Assembly (NCBI RefSeq): GCF_000315915.1
Contig: NC_020193.1
Span: forward strand, 310,001 to 374,000
Direction: 5' to 3'
Length of the DNA stretch: 64,000 nucleotides
Source of the DNA: Henningerozyma blattae CBS 6284
Lineage: Eukaryota > Ascomycota > Saccharomycetes > Saccharomycetales > Saccharomycetaceae
Shown: positions 49,436-60,451 of the stretch, piece after piece
Layout of the letters: each line of letters starts with the position of its first letter
How positions within the stretch are numbered: position 1 is the first letter of the stretch
The notes under the pieces: generated by a model
The model's input: the letters and a program-made list of their open reading frames with translations, nothing else
Told to the model about the DNA's origin: nothing
Databases searched by the model: none
Position numbers and translations under genes: made by a program

Positions 49436-49902
49436 CTTTTCACACCACCTAACCTCAAGAATGTTATAATGCCGGTGCACGGAGGCAAGCTCCCACATTC
49501 AGGCACGCCCAGCATGACTCGTCAGGGTTTTTCAAAATAACAAGCGGAAAACAAAAACAAACCAGAAAAACAAAACAAAAACAAGCCAGCACCCAGCAAT
49601 GCTCATCAAACGATGTCCGCTGTGAGGTTACTCCTGCAGCATCTTCTATGTAGTGGCCCAATCGGGTCCCATGTTGTTTGTATTGCGCCTGCCTTGCAGT
49701 GACGTCTTACCTTACCCTTTTTTTGCAAATTTCTTTTGTCATCTATTTATATATATTCTTCATAGTTGTTGTTGTACTTTTATTTTATTTTATATTTTTT
49801 TATTCTATTATCATGTTAGCTATCAATACCTGGATCTTGTCTTGAAAAAGATATTATCATAGATACCTATATCATTCTATCTTTACAGATTGGTAGACTT
49901 AC

Positions 49903-50035
49903 ACCCTTTGGCAAAGGACCTTTTGACAAACACTTTCGGCAAAATACCCTTTGGAAAGCTATCTTTGGCAAATATAACCAGATTTATCGGATAACTTTTA
50001 AAGCCACCTTTTGAAATAATACCTTTAATATATAT
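49903..50035 (+). repeat. Degenerate ~15-bp tandem repeat, consensus near ACCCTTTGGCAAAxx
   Basis: Units start at 49903, 49918, 49932, 49946, 49961, 49977, 49994, 50006 and 50021, with spacings of 12-17 bp. The first five are clear (ACCCTTTGGCAAAGG, ACCTTTTGACAAAC, ACTTTCGGCAAAAT, ACCCTTTGGAAAGC, ATCTTTGGCAAAT); later ones decay. It ends about 60 bp before the WHI5-like ATG, so it is probably leader or core promoter. Confidence 0.7.
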
Positions 50036-50094
50036 CCATTTGGTAAACCAATTACAAAAATAAATACCCTAATACCCAATTGTATAATAAATTA

Positions 50095-51465
50095 ATGATG
50101 GAAAAAAAGATGGACCAAGACCCTATTACATCAGATACAGAAGAGAGCTCCGCCACCATAAACGTTCATGCCAGTACTATATCCTCTTCTGTCTCAGATC
50201 CTGCTACACAAAACGATACTAACTTACCTGCTGAAAAGGCAACCAGTTCGGTAAAAGCTATCACTGCAACCTTAAATTCAAATACCCCTTCGTTGTTGCC
50301 TGCCGCATCTGTTCCTAAAGCTCAAACATCTAGTCTGCCTTCCACCAACGATCCGTCAAAAGAAACGGTAAAGGACCCAGGAAAAACTACCACCCCTTCT
50401 ACAAGTCCCAAGACTAGTGATAATGTTTCTCCACTATCTGGCACTTCTAATCAATCCATCGTTCATAAAGAAAGACCAATTAGAGACATTTCCAATGCTT
50501 TGAAGAGAAGGCTATCATTTGCATTGCATAAGATGCAAGATGATGAATCTTTGAATTCAAATCCCAATGCAAATGCATCCAGTTCCACCTCTGCATCTAC
50601 AGTTCTTCCTCATGAGATACCAACATCTCCTTCCAACAGCCATTTACATGTCTTTCAATCCCCACAAACTTCTCCAAATTCTCCATTGAGAATATTTTCT
50701 AATGTTTCAAGTCCTCTTATAAGTAATAAAAACCATCCTGGTCATTTCTCAGGATCAGTATCAAGTGATCATCATTTGGCTTCTCCAACTACTCATAATT
50801 TTCAACACCATTCTCAATTGACTCATTCTCAATCAATACCGATATCACTGACTTTAAATCATTATAGAAACCTATATCCAAATTCCGTGAATCATCCGTC
50901 TTCAACTTCAAAAACTTATAATCGTCAATATATTTCTGATGATGAAGATTTGGAAAATAATTCTTCAGCACATGCTGCATTTATAAAAGCTTTGGGGAAT
51001 AAATTTAGTTCTTCCCCTATTCAATTTCAAAGACCAATCTCCCCAAGAAATAGTCTACTAAAACATCAAGCGCCATGCCAATCTCAATCTAAATCTAAAT
51101 CAACTAAACTGCCCCCACTCATTAATACTCAATCAAACGAATCTCAAGAAACTCCTACCACTAAATCAAGTTTAGATTCAACCACTTCCACCACTTCTTC
51201 CAAAAATTCTTCAATCCAATCTCCAAAACATGAACAAGATGCTGTAAGAACTTTAATATCGATGGCTACATCTTCAAACCCATCAACACCGACAAAAACC
51301 ACTTCTAATGATAGTTTAAATACTTCGGCAACTTCAACTACAACCGTATCTGCTAACACCAGCACACAAACTACGTCTGGCAATAAGCCTTCAAACACTC
51401 CAAAAGTGAATGATAATAATGTGCCTGCATCTAATGAAAGTACAGAATCTGATGAAGATCTTTAA
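50095..51465 (+). CDS. WHI5: Whi5/Srl3-type repressor of G1/S transcription
   Basis: 456 residues from the first ATG (50095); the frame also runs upstream to a TTG, which I ignore. Whi5 binds SBF/MBF and holds cells before Start until Cdk1-Cln phosphorylates it. Mostly disordered Ser/Thr/Pro-rich sequence. Recognisable parts: RPIRDISNALKRRLSFALHKMQ (about residues 123-150), the conserved basic helix of the family, and AVRTLISMATSS (about 383-394), which fits the GTB motif shared by Whi5 and Nrm1. Many SP/TP sites, including a full NSPLR Cdk1 consensus, fit regulation by phosphorylation. Neighbours support it: the TGL gene on one side and LPX1 on the other reproduce YOR081C-YOR083W-YOR084W. 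Its S. cerevisiae paralog SRL3 sits beside TGL4, so the paralog choice rests on LPX1. Confidence 0.8.
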   Translation: MMEKKMDQDPITSDTEESSATINVHASTISSSVSDPATQNDTNLPAEKATSSVKAITATLNSNTPSLLPAASVPKAQTSSLPSTNDPSKETVKDPGKTTTPSTSPKTSDNVSPLSGTSNQSIVHKERPIRDISNALKRRLSFALHKMQDDESLNSNPNANASSSTSASTVLPHEIPTSPSNSHLHVFQSPQTSPNSPLRIFSNVSSPLISNKNHPGHFSGSVSSDHHLASPTTHNFQHHSQLTHSQSIPISLTLNHYRNLYPNSVNHPSSTSKTYNRQYISDDEDLENNSSAHAAFIKALGNKFSSSPIQFQRPISPRNSLLKHQAPCQSQSKSKSTKLPPLINTQSNESQETPTTKSSLDSTTSTTSSKNSSIQSPKHEQDAVRTLISMATSSNPSTPTKTTSNDSLNTSATSTTTVSANTSTQTTSGNKPSNTPKVNDNNVPASNESTESDEDL

Positions 51466-51966
51466 ATTGTAACAATAACAATGGGTGTGATTTATAGAAA
51501 AAATCAAAATATATATAATTTCATCACACAATGTAATACTAATAATAACGAATGAACTTATCGCAACACTAATAATAACAATAATAATAACGTATATTAA
51601 CGAATAAACTAATTTAATTACTAATATTTATACCCTCATTATTTTCTTTTATATTTTTTCATACTTCAATCTTTTTTTTTTTTAGAATTTTTATTTTACT
51701 TTCTATTTTATTTTATTTTTTTTTTAAATACCATCATCACTTTTCGGTTATAAACAATTTATATCCGATCCTAAATTTTTCGGAGTTTTAGCCAATCCAT
51801 TTTAAGAATTCCTCTATTTCATACCCCACTTTAGGTATTTATAAATCATAATTATCACACAAAAAAAATACCAATGAATCAAATCAAAAATATAAAAATA
51901 AAAAATAATTCAAATAATTAAAAATATTATTCGAAAAATAGAAAAAAATTATCATTTAAGATCATA
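51466..51966. other. Intergenic, WHI5-like / LPX1
   Basis: 501 bp, very AT-rich with T/A homopolymers (T13 near 51670, T12 near 51715). No gene seen. Confidence 0.7.
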
Positions 51967-53187
51967 ATGGAAAAATATATTAATGAAAATTATAGTCGAG
52001 AAATTAAAATTATTAACGCTAAATGGCCTAGATTAGAAATAGATTCTACTCTCAATAAATTCGATAAATTGAAAATCGTCTATGAAGTATTTGATTTTAA
52101 ATATAAATCCCAAATAAAATTATCTCACCAAATTAACTTCAATTTAGTTTTTTGTCACGGCTCTGGTATGTCAAGATCAATTTGGGATTACTATATTTAC
52201 AAGCTCACTGAACTAATTGAAGCCAAACCAAATAGTTCACAGAGAGAGTTTCATATAAATAAGATTATCTCAATAGACCAAGTTAACCATGGCGAATCAT
52301 ATCAACTGAATAAGTATAAATTAGGACCAAACTATAATTGGAATGATGGTGCAAGAGATATTATTAAAATTATGGAATTAGAGTTATATAAAAACTCTAC
52401 GGATTCAAATACTTTAAATATTTTAATTGGTCATTCAATGGGTGGTTTCCAATCTCTATCGGCAAATGCCCATTTACCAAATAATACTCTTATTGATTTG
52501 ACTTTTATCATTGAACCTGTTTTAATTACTCACACTTTTATTCCTGATTCAAATATTACGATTGTATCAAGTAACTTTGTGAAGGCCATTTCAAAAAAGA
52601 TTAAAAGTAACTTTAGTTCAATTGATGAATTTAATGATTTTCTAAATTACTCTTCGTTTTATAATAAAAATACAAATCAAGATATTTTAAATAGCATTAA
52701 AAAATACGAGCTAAAAGTAACTCTCGACCAAAAAACAGATGGAGGTAGAGTTGAAGATAAAAGTCCAACTTTACAAGTAACGACGAAAATGAATTTTTAT
52801 CAAAACCTCTTATGCTATTTAACAAATAAGCCCGCTTCCCCATGGCTGCTTAATAATCTACAATTTATCAATAATCCAATTATATCAATATTTGGAGAAA
52901 AATCAGATTGGTGTCCCGTTGAAAATCAAATTGCATTGTCTAAGAACTTGAAAAATTACAAAGAATACTTCATTCCAGATGGTAATCATTTAATCAATTT
53001 AGAAAAACCAGATAAAATTATTGAAATAATATTAGAAAATTTAACACTACATGTAGAACATTTGAATCACAATGAATTCAATAAAAGATCGAAAATATTG
53101 ACAGTAGAGGAAAGACAAAAACTCTTTTTAGATAGTTTTGATCAATTTGTAAAATTAAGGATTAGAGAAAGAGGTTCTAAATTGTAA
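51967..53187 (+). CDS. LPX1: Peroxisomal alpha/beta-hydrolase Lpx1
   Basis: 406 residues (387 in S. cerevisiae). Lpx1 is a peroxisomal matrix lipase or acyl hydrolase of unknown physiological substrate. It shows the alpha/beta-hydrolase triad: Ser157 in GHSMGG, Asp314 in GEKSDW, His341 in DGNHLINLE. FCHGSGMSRSIWDYYI forms the oxyanion region and DQVNHGES is a typical strand-loop. The protein ends in RGSKL, so the last three residues are SKL, the canonical PTS1 for Pex5 import (yeast Lpx1 ends QKL). Position next to the WHI5-like gene matches YOR083W-YOR084W. Start is the ATG at 51967. Confidence 0.92.
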   Translation: MEKYINENYSREIKIINAKWPRLEIDSTLNKFDKLKIVYEVFDFKYKSQIKLSHQINFNLVFCHGSGMSRSIWDYYIYKLTELIEAKPNSSQREFHINKIISIDQVNHGESYQLNKYKLGPNYNWNDGARDIIKIMELELYKNSTDSNTLNILIGHSMGGFQSLSANAHLPNNTLIDLTFIIEPVLITHTFIPDSNITIVSSNFVKAISKKIKSNFSSIDEFNDFLNYSSFYNKNTNQDILNSIKKYELKVTLDQKTDGGRVEDKSPTLQVTTKMNFYQNLLCYLTNKPASPWLLNNLQFINNPIISIFGEKSDWCPVENQIALSKNLKNYKEYFIPDGNHLINLEKPDKIIEIILENLTLHVEHLNHNEFNKRSKILTVEERQKLFLDSFDQFVKLRIRERGSKL

Positions 53188-54175
53188 CTCTGATATACTA
53201 AATAACTAATATTGTTTTATAACAAATGAACCTCTAGCCGATTCATTCATTTATTTAATATAAATATATTCGTACAGTTTTTATATCCTTAAAATACTAA
53301 TATTTTACAATGGAAATTTATCTGTACATACTTGCCTATACTTTTTTTAAAGAAAAAGTTAGTGAGGATTGAATTTATCAATTTTCTAAATTTTAAATTT
53401 TAAATTCTAAAATAGCTAGTTTATAATACTATAAAATATTTGATTATGATTGAGTTAAAATATATTATAGACATTTATTTATTGTATTGCAGTTTTTCTA
53501 CATAGATTTAATAATCGTTTGTTCCTGAATATTCCGAAAAATTCGAAATTTCTTGAAATAAATTATTCAAAATCTGAAATTCATCGCGGAAATGATTTAT
53601 AGCCAATCCACTTTTTAAGAATTTGTGAAAAGGATTATCTTCAATAGTATTTTAAAAAAAAATATAAGATTATTAAAGGAGCTGTAACATAACAAGCATA
53701 TTCAAGGGAGTGGGTTATTTCTAATTGATATAACTAATACATTTACTCTCATATCGTTGTTTTATGTCATATTAATAAAATATTTTTCCTTTAGAGACTT
53801 TCCTTAGACTTTAGTTTTTTTTATCTGCATTTACATATATTTTATTTCAAATTAAATCTTTCTTTTACTTATTTCCAACCTTTATCCATCATATAATTAA
53901 TAAATCATTTCCCTAATAATTAAATCATCTCTAATAGAATAAAGAATATCAAAAAAATACACAAACATTATAAATACCCTAATCGCTTTTTTTTTTTCTG
54001 CATAACAAATATTAGTAATCAATATATTCAATAGTAAATCTGATTTTAAAAAAAAATAAAAAATTTCAAAATAAATTAGAATTAGTAAATTTTCATTTAA
54101 GTATCAACCTTATCGAATACTATCCAAAAAATACACAAAAAAACAATATCCATAGACAAACATATAATAGATATC
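53188..54175. other. Intergenic, LPX1 / SSL2
   Basis: 988 bp, very AT-rich with many short A/T homopolymers. It is the point where the YOR-like gene order switches to YIL143-147-like order, so it may mark an ancestral rearrangement junction. I looked for a point centromere here (ATTCCGAAAA near 53530) and rejected it. No gene seen. Confidence 0.65.
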
Positions 54176-56728
54176 ATGACTGACGTTACTGATCCAAAAT
54201 CAAAGAGTTTTCCCTCTATGCCAGCAGCCTTCTTTTCAGATGATGAAGACTCAGCTGCTACAGATGATAACGCATCCACCTATGAAGATGATGCAGTAAT
54301 TCAACAAGTAGACGATAGTAATAGGGAATTTGCATCAACATCTGTTTCTTCATCTGCTTCTACATTTAAGACTAGAAGGCCAAAAAAAAGTAGTAAAAAC
54401 TCAAAATCAAATAGCTTAAATCAAGTGAATGAAAAGGATAAAGCTTTCTTGTCAGCAGATGGTAATAGTTTAAACGTGCCTGCCGATTTTAAACCAGATT
54501 CTGTTTCAGGAATATTTAGAAATTACGATTTCAGTTATTTAAAATTAAGACCGGATCATTCATCAAGGCCTATTTGGATTTGCCCAAATGATGGTAGAGT
54601 TATTTTAGAAAGTTTCTCACCATTAGCTGAACAAGCTCAAGATTTCTTGGTAACCATTGCTGAACCAGTAAGTAGACCTTCTCATATACATGAATATAAA
54701 ATTACTGCCTATTCATTATATGCGGCAGTGTCTGTTGGTTTAGAAACAGATGATATTATCTCTGTTTTAGATAGACTCTCAAAGGTGCCGGTAGCACCAT
54801 CAATTATTAATTTTATTAAAGGTGCTACTGTTTCCTATGGTAAAGTGAAATTAGTTATTAAACATAACAGATATTTTGTTGAGACTACACAAGCTGATAT
54901 ATTGCAAATGTTACTTAGAGATTCAATTATTGGTCCATTGAGAATCGATAACGATCAACAGAAACAATTAGAACTACAGGAGTTAGAAAAACAAAAGTAT
55001 CAAAAAAATGGCATTAAACCAACTCAACAAAATAAATCAAAAAATATTGATCCAAATGATGTTGAAGCTATGTTTTCTGCAGTAGTTGGTGGTGATAATG
55101 ATATCGAAGATGATGATGATGACTTAGATGCTGTTCATTCCTTTGAAATTGCCAATGAAGCGGTTGAAATTGTAAAGAAACGTTGTCAAGAAATCGATTA
55201 TCCGGTGTTGGAGGAATACGATTTTAGAAATGACCATCGTAATCCAGATTTGGATATTGATTTGAAACCTTCTACTCAGATTAGACCTTATCAAGAAAAA
55301 TCATTGAGTAAAATGTTTGGTAATGGTCGTGCAAGATCAGGTATTATTGTTTTACCATGTGGTGCTGGTAAAACTTTAGTCGGTATTACTGCAGCTTGTA
55401 CCATTAAAAAATCGGTTATTGTTCTATGCACATCGTCTGTGTCTGTTATGCAATGGAGGCAACAATTTTTACAATGGTGTACTCTACAGCCGGAGAATTG
55501 TGCAGTTTTCACTTCAGATAACAAAGAAATGTTCCAAACAGAGTCTGGTTTGGTCGTATCAACTTACTCTATGGTAGCTAATACAAGAAATAGATCTCAT
55601 GATTCTCAAAAAGTTATGGATTTCTTAACTGGAAGAGAATGGGGGTTTATTATTTTGGATGAAGTTCATGTCGTACCAGCTGCTATGTTTAGAAGAGTTG
55701 TTTCTGCTATTGCAGCACATGCAAAGTTAGGGTTAACTGCTACTTTAGTCAGAGAAGATGATAAGATTAGTGATTTGAATTTCTTGATTGGTCCAAAATT
55801 ATATGAAGCAAATTGGATGGAATTATCACAAAAAGGGCACATTGCTAACGTCCAATGTGCTGAAGTTTGGTGTCCAATGACAGCTGAATTCTATCAAGAA
55901 TATTTAAGAGAAAACGCAAGAAAGAGGATGTTACTGTACATTATGAATCCAACAAAATTCCAAGCATGCCAATTTTTAATACAATATCATGAACGTAGGG
56001 GTGATAAAATCATTGTGTTTTCTGATAATGTGTATGCTTTACAGGAGTATGCCCTAAAATTAGGTAAACCATTTATTTATGGTTCTACACCTCAGCAAGA
56101 GCGTATGAATATTTTACAAAATTTCCAATATAATGATCAAATTAACACTATTTTCTTATCAAAGGTTGGTGATACTTCCATTGATTTACCAGAAGCAACA
56201 TGTTTGATCCAAATTTCTTCTCATTATGGTTCTCGTCGTCAAGAAGCTCAAAGATTGGGTAGAATTTTGAGAGCTAAGAGACGTAATGATGAAGGTTTCA
56301 ACGCTTTCTTTTATTCTTTAGTATCTAAGGATACCCAAGAAATGTATTATTCAACTAAGAGGCAAGCTTTTTTGGTTGATCAAGGTTATGCTTTCAAAGT
56401 TATCACTCATTTACACGGTATGGAAAATTTACCAAATCTAGCGTATTCCTCTGCTAGAGAACGTAGAGAATTGCTACAAGAAGTTTTGTTAAAGAATGAA
56501 GAAGCAGCTGGTATTGAAATTGGTGACGATGCGGATAATAGTATCGGTCGTGGTGGTAACGCTCATAAAAAGATGAGATCTAAGGCAGTAAGAGGCGAAG
56601 GTTCTTTAGCTGGTCTTGCTGGTGGTGAAGATATGGCCTACATGGAATACAGCACCAATAAAAATAAAGACCTAAAGGAACATCATCCATTGATTAGAAA
56701 AATGTACTATAAAAATTTAAAAAAATAA
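54176..56728 (+). CDS. SSL2: TFIIH XPB-family DNA translocase Ssl2 (Rad25)
   Basis: 850 residues (843 in S. cerevisiae). 3'-5' helicase/translocase of TFIIH, opening promoters for Pol II and acting in nucleotide excision repair. Hydrophilic acidic N-terminus, XPB damage-recognition-like domain (about 110-270), then helicase core: LPCGAGKTL with Walker A at 396-400, DEVH at 495-498, [10 protein letters not shown], and the C-terminal lobe with [25 protein letters not shown] and the arginine-finger block [14 protein letters not shown]. An RED-type motif (LVREDDKI) is present. The C-terminus [14 protein letters not shown] is the same as in yeast. Convergent with NDC80, exactly as YIL143C-YIL144W. 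Confidence 0.98.
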   Translation: MTDVTDPKSKSFPSMPAAFFSDDEDSAATDDNASTYEDDAVIQQVDDSNREFASTSVSSSASTFKTRRPKKSSKNSKSNSLNQVNEKDKAFLSADGNSLNVPADFKPDSVSGIFRNYDFSYLKLRPDHSSRPIWICPNDGRVILESFSPLAEQAQDFLVTIAEPVSRPSHIHEYKITAYSLYAAVSVGLETDDIISVLDRLSKVPVAPSIINFIKGATVSYGKVKLVIKHNRYFVETTQADILQMLLRDSIIGPLRIDNDQQKQLELQELEKQKYQKNGIKPTQQNKSKNIDPNDVEAMFSAVVGGDNDIEDDDDDLDAVHSFEIANEAVEIVKKRCQEIDYPVLEEYDFRNDHRNPDLDIDLKPSTQIRPYQEKSLSKMFGNGRARSGIIVLPCGAGKTLVGITAACTIKKSVIVLCTSSVSVMQWRQQFLQWCTLQPENCAVFTSDNKEMFQTESGLVVSTYSMVANTRNRSHDSQKVMDFLTGREWGFIILDEVHVVPAAMFRRVVSAIAAHAKLGLTATLVREDDKISDLNFLIGPKLYEANWMELSQKGHIANVQCAEVWCPMTAEFYQEYLRENARKRMLLYIMNPTKFQACQFLIQYHERRGDKIIVFSDNVYALQEYALKLGKPFIYGSTPQQERMNILQNFQYNDQINTIFLSKVGDTSIDLPEATCLIQISSHYGSRRQEAQRLGRILRAKRRNDEGFNAFFYSLVSKDTQEMYYSTKRQAFLVDQGYAFKVITHLHGMENLPNLAYSSARERRELLQEVLLKNEEAAGIEIGDDADNSIGRGGNAHKKMRSKAVRGEGSLAGLAGGEDMAYMEYSTNKNKDLKEHHPLIRKMYYKNLKK

Positions 56729-57038
56729 GATAAATAAACATCTGTTTTTAACGAATCAATCTGCTTTTCTGTCTTTTGACTAAGTACTATATTTTAAATC
56801 ATGCATAAAACAATATTTAGGCTAAAAAAGGCAACTATTGGAATTTACACCATTTTTTTTATTAAATTATTTATTTAACGTTTGGAAGAAATGAATATAA
56901 ATTAATATATTATTAGTAGTTAAATACATAAATACATATAATACACTTTTGTAATGTTACAATTTTGTATAACATAAGTATAATATAATACTAATGTTAA
57001 TTATTAATACAACCAAAGATAGTTTATAGACTATCCTT
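56729..57038. other. Convergent 3' intergenic, SSL2 / NDC80
   Basis: 310 bp, AT-rich; nothing beyond likely 3'-end signals. Confidence 0.7.
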
Positions 57039-59207
57039 TTAGTTATTCGAATTCGAATTATTCGGTGTGCCATCAGTGATGCCCTGATTGTTATCGTCCA
57101 TTAGGGATTTGTTTCCTTCAGTAGTGGGTGTATTTGGTTGGTTAATTTTGATTCGTTGAAGCTCTTCTAATGTAATTTTTTCTAAATTATCAACTGAATT
57201 TTGAACATACATTTTGAATTTGGAAACAAAATCGATAACTTCTATAACTCGCTGGTGTAATTCATGTCTTCGATCTTCAAATTCATGGATAGTGTTCTCA
57301 TGTTGTTGTTCTAGCTCTTGTAGACTATATTCTGCTTCCTTCCTACGAGTATTCATAGAACGTTTAGCATCTAATATTTTAGTTTCAATTTTTTCAATTT
57401 CAATCTGTTGTGACAATAATTCGGTTTCAAAGTTTTGTTTATCAATTTCATATTGAGATTTCAATTGAGATAATTCTAGTTCCAATTCTCTGCTTAATAT
57501 ATGCTTTTCTTCTCTTTTTTTTTCCAAATTTTCTACTTTAATTTTGAGATTCTCAATTTCCTTTTCCTTCACTGTAATTCGATTTTGTATAATTGATAAT
57601 AGTCCATTCAGTTTACTTTTTGTGATGGTAGCAGAGTATCCCTCTTCTCTAAACAGGTTTTCTGGTGTAACTCCAATGGTTCCGTCTGGTTGAGAAAACC
57701 CTTCTACTATTGGTAATTGAAATTCATCTATATTAAATTCGTCACCGATACTAATTCGAGATTGGTTAAAAGAATTCAGCATATTTGTATATTGTGTAGT
57801 TGTTTCTATAAATACGGTGTATATATTATCTGATTCAATTTTTAAGGATTTTATTGATGTGACTAATTTATCCATTTCTTCTGATTTTGTATTTATACTT
57901 GTTTCTAATACTTTAATTTCTTTCAATTTTTCATCGATATATGAAGCTGATAAACCTTTTTCTTGTAATTGAGTCTCCAGCGTGGCGAGTTCGTCATTTA
58001 GTAATTTGATTTCTGACTCTTTCTCATTTTTAGAATTTTGCATTTTCGTTAATTTTGATTGATTGTCTTCTCTACGGTTTTGCATTCCATAAATATACTT
58101 TTCAAATCTTTTAACATCATCTTTTAAAGCAATATTTTTTTCTGTTTCATTTTGTAATTTATTGTTTAATTCATCAAGAACGTTAAAATTTTTTGAGTTT
58201 TCTGAATTAATTCTTTCTAAATTTTTAATATCGTTTTGAATACAAGTCAATAATATATTTATATCATTTTCAAATTGTTCATCGAATTGTTTATCATCAT
58301 CATTACCATTTAAAAATTCCTTATACGAATTGATAATATAATTTGTAAAAATATTTTCGAGTAAATTTTCATAAGAATCTTGCCTTTCTTCCAATTGATT
58401 TAAATTGATTAAACTTTTGTTTATAATAGATGATTCTAGGTTACTGTCTTCATCTATTAACTCATGAATAATATTCATTGTGTTTCCTAATGACCTGTTG
58501 AGCTGAATTAGCCAATGTAACATACCCAAAAATTTTGACCAGCCAGTACCACCTGCAGCTGATATCTGGGATTTAGTAATTGATGATATATAAGGGTATC
58601 GTAGTATTTTTAATAAAGGGTACACATCATCTTCAATTGAAGGAGAAAATCGATAGCCTGGATCGATCTTATTATATAGCCATTTAAAAATTGTTACGAA
58701 TGCTTTTTGAGTTGGTTGTCTAACAGTATTTAAAGAAATTGGCATAGTTGTTTCAATATCAAATCTATTCTCTTTTAAATAGCCGTAAATTTCATCTATT
58801 AAACGATTCTGGAACTCTTTATCACGTAATGGTCTTGGATCTCTTACAGATGTTGAGCTTGAAAACATAGTATTGTTACTTCCACTATTATTACTAGTGC
58901 TTCTAAAATTTGAAGTACGTGGAAGTAGTGAATTATTATATGTAGACGCTGTGATCGGGTTAGACAACGGCGGCAATGAATTTCTCAAGACCTTTGACCC
59001 TGCCGATGATCTTCTTGATGAAGTTACGGGCCCAGTGCCTGCTAAAGTCATTCTATTCTTTGTATTTTTTGTATACCCAGCACTTTTGCTAGTATTTCTT
59101 GCAATACTATCATTTATCATATTTGTTAGGCCTTGATCAGTGGCCGATCTGCCACTAGAAAACTGCGAGATCTTGGGTATTTGGGATGGCTTAGTAACTC
59201 TATCCAT
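57039..59207 (-). CDS. NDC80: Kinetochore outer-plate protein Ndc80
   Basis: 722 residues (691 in S. cerevisiae). Microtubule-binding subunit of the Ndc80 complex. An unstructured basic N-terminal tail (about 1-120, Ser/Arg-rich, the Ipl1 target region) leads a calponin-homology domain: RDPRPLRDKEFQNRLIDEIYGYL, FDIETTMPISLNTVRQPTQKAFVTIFKWLYNKIDPGYRF, then a block with WSKFLGMLHWLIQL. From about residue 265 to 680 it is a long coiled coil with a break (about 480-520, GDEFNIDEFQLPIVEG) that fits the Dam1-binding loop. The tail is Asn/Thr-rich. Start is the ATG at 59207. Confidence 0.96.
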   Translation of the reverse strand: MDRVTKPSQIPKISQFSSGRSATDQGLTNMINDSIARNTSKSAGYTKNTKNRMTLAGTGPVTSSRRSSAGSKVLRNSLPPLSNPITASTYNNSLLPRTSNFRSTSNNSGSNNTMFSSSTSVRDPRPLRDKEFQNRLIDEIYGYLKENRFDIETTMPISLNTVRQPTQKAFVTIFKWLYNKIDPGYRFSPSIEDDVYPLLKILRYPYISSITKSQISAAGGTGWSKFLGMLHWLIQLNRSLGNTMNIIHELIDEDSNLESSIINKSLINLNQLEERQDSYENLLENIFTNYIINSYKEFLNGNDDDKQFDEQFENDINILLTCIQNDIKNLERINSENSKNFNVLDELNNKLQNETEKNIALKDDVKRFEKYIYGMQNRREDNQSKLTKMQNSKNEKESEIKLLNDELATLETQLQEKGLSASYIDEKLKEIKVLETSINTKSEEMDKLVTSIKSLKIESDNIYTVFIETTTQYTNMLNSFNQSRISIGDEFNIDEFQLPIVEGFSQPDGTIGVTPENLFREEGYSATITKSKLNGLLSIIQNRITVKEKEIENLKIKVENLEKKREEKHILSRELELELSQLKSQYEIDKQNFETELLSQQIEIEKIETKILDAKRSMNTRRKEAEYSLQELEQQHENTIHEFEDRRHELHQRVIEVIDFVSKFKMYVQNSVDNLEKITLEELQRIKINQPNTPTTEGNKSLMDDNNQGITDGTPNNSNSNN

Positions 59208-60451
59208 CTTATAAATAGTGTATATTATTTATCTGATAATTATTATACCTTAATGCTTATTTTAGTTTGTTATTTGCAGTACCTATTGTTTGTAAAATCT
59301 ATTGATTATCTATAATATAATATGATAATCGTATTACTTTTTTTAAAATTGTCATATAATTTTATATAATTCAGTATGCATCAGAAGAATATGTGACACC
59401 TTAATAATATTATTTGATAACTAAAAATTAAATCTATAATAGGTATCATCCAAGTCATTCATTGTTTATACTTTACAGATCTTTGTTTGGCTTCGAATTC
59501 TCAATTTTCATTTTTCGCGTTTTAGCGAAATTTGAAAAACTCTTAAAATAATAACAAAATTACTGATAACCCTGGGACTATTGAATTGAAAGCTTTGTTT
59601 TTCAGATTAAATAAGCAAGATATGATAATTTTTACACTGTATCGTTTAGATTTTCGGTATCTTTTGGACCTTTATAATAATACTCTATTCAAATAAATAT
59701 TTTTAAGTAAGCTAGTGGAAAAAAAGGGATTCATTATTAACTTTATCTACTGGAACCCTTGGAACTCAATTAGTTAACCCTAAGTGGTTAACTTTGATCT
59801 TCTATTGAAAAAAAACATCAGAATTGTAGCTAAAAAGAGTTTAACTCATTGCTGTGACTAAGGGAGTTTCAATAAATTGAAGTAGCAGTTAGTTTTAGGT
59901 ATGTCGGAGTTTAATAACTATCTAGTAGGGATGATAATGTCCGGCATGGCCGCTAGGAATTTCAGATCTATATAATGTAAAAGCAATATCTCCATGTTAT
60001 AATTAGTTTATTATATGGCAGTTAGCCAATATATTAATCAATTCACTTAAGTCAGTAATTATGTTAGTCTTCAATTTTGATATAAGAATCTTGAAATTGT
60101 AAGTATCTGTAGAAATTCTAGAAATATTATAGTGTTTCTATTATAACCAATGAAACCGCAGAGATCCGAAAAGAAAGAATGTTTTTATTTTTTTTTTTCT
60201 TTCCCAAATAAAGCTGATGACGAAATAAGAAAGAGCAGGAAAATAGGAGGTAAGTCATGAAGAAATTAGCATTAATATTCCACAGCATAGTGACACCATG
60301 TATATTCGTGATTGTATATATATAGAGATACATCGATATTCATAAACATATGCCACTGATTATAAGGAATACATTTCGTCAAATGGAGTAGGCGACTAAG
60401 AATTATCATCTTAAATATTCAATCGTTAGAAAAGCTTATCCACGAACTAAT
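59208..60451. other. Divergent promoter region NDC80 / PAN6
   Basis: 1.24 kb, AT-rich. It contains a perfect dyad AGTTAACC-CTAAGT-GGTTAACT at 59772-59793. The small open frame at 60127-60333 (minus) is low-complexity and not called. No RNA gene seen. Confidence 0.65.
59772..59793. repeat. Dyad AGTTAACC / GGTTAACT with 6-bp spacer
   Basis: 8-bp arms are exact reverse complements around CTAAGT. Possible dimeric factor site or small hairpin in the NDC80/PAN6 promoter region. Confidence 0.7.

Larger units (their letters stand above)
48790..50094. other. Divergent promoter region TGL / WHI5-like
   Basis: 1.3 kb. It holds (TA)n at 49135-49151, a GC-richer patch (about 49153-49510), two Cbf1-type sites GTCACGTG (49410-49417) and ATCACGTG (49428-49435), and a degenerate ~15-bp repeat at 49903-50035 (separate entries). 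Short open frames here are weak and not called. Confidence 0.65.

Noticed and set aside
49097..49862. Short open frames upstream of the WHI5-like gene
   Set aside because: Short, run through (TA)n or T-rich stretches, no recognisable domain and no conserved start context.
50080..50094. TTG start adding 5 residues to the WHI5-like gene
   Set aside because: An ATG-ATG pair follows at once at 50095.
53528..53545. Possible point-centromere CDEIII (ATTCCGAAAA in AT-rich DNA)
   Set aside because: Spacing to the upstream TG motif is wrong, and no RTCACRTG CDEI lies at the expected distance on the correct side.
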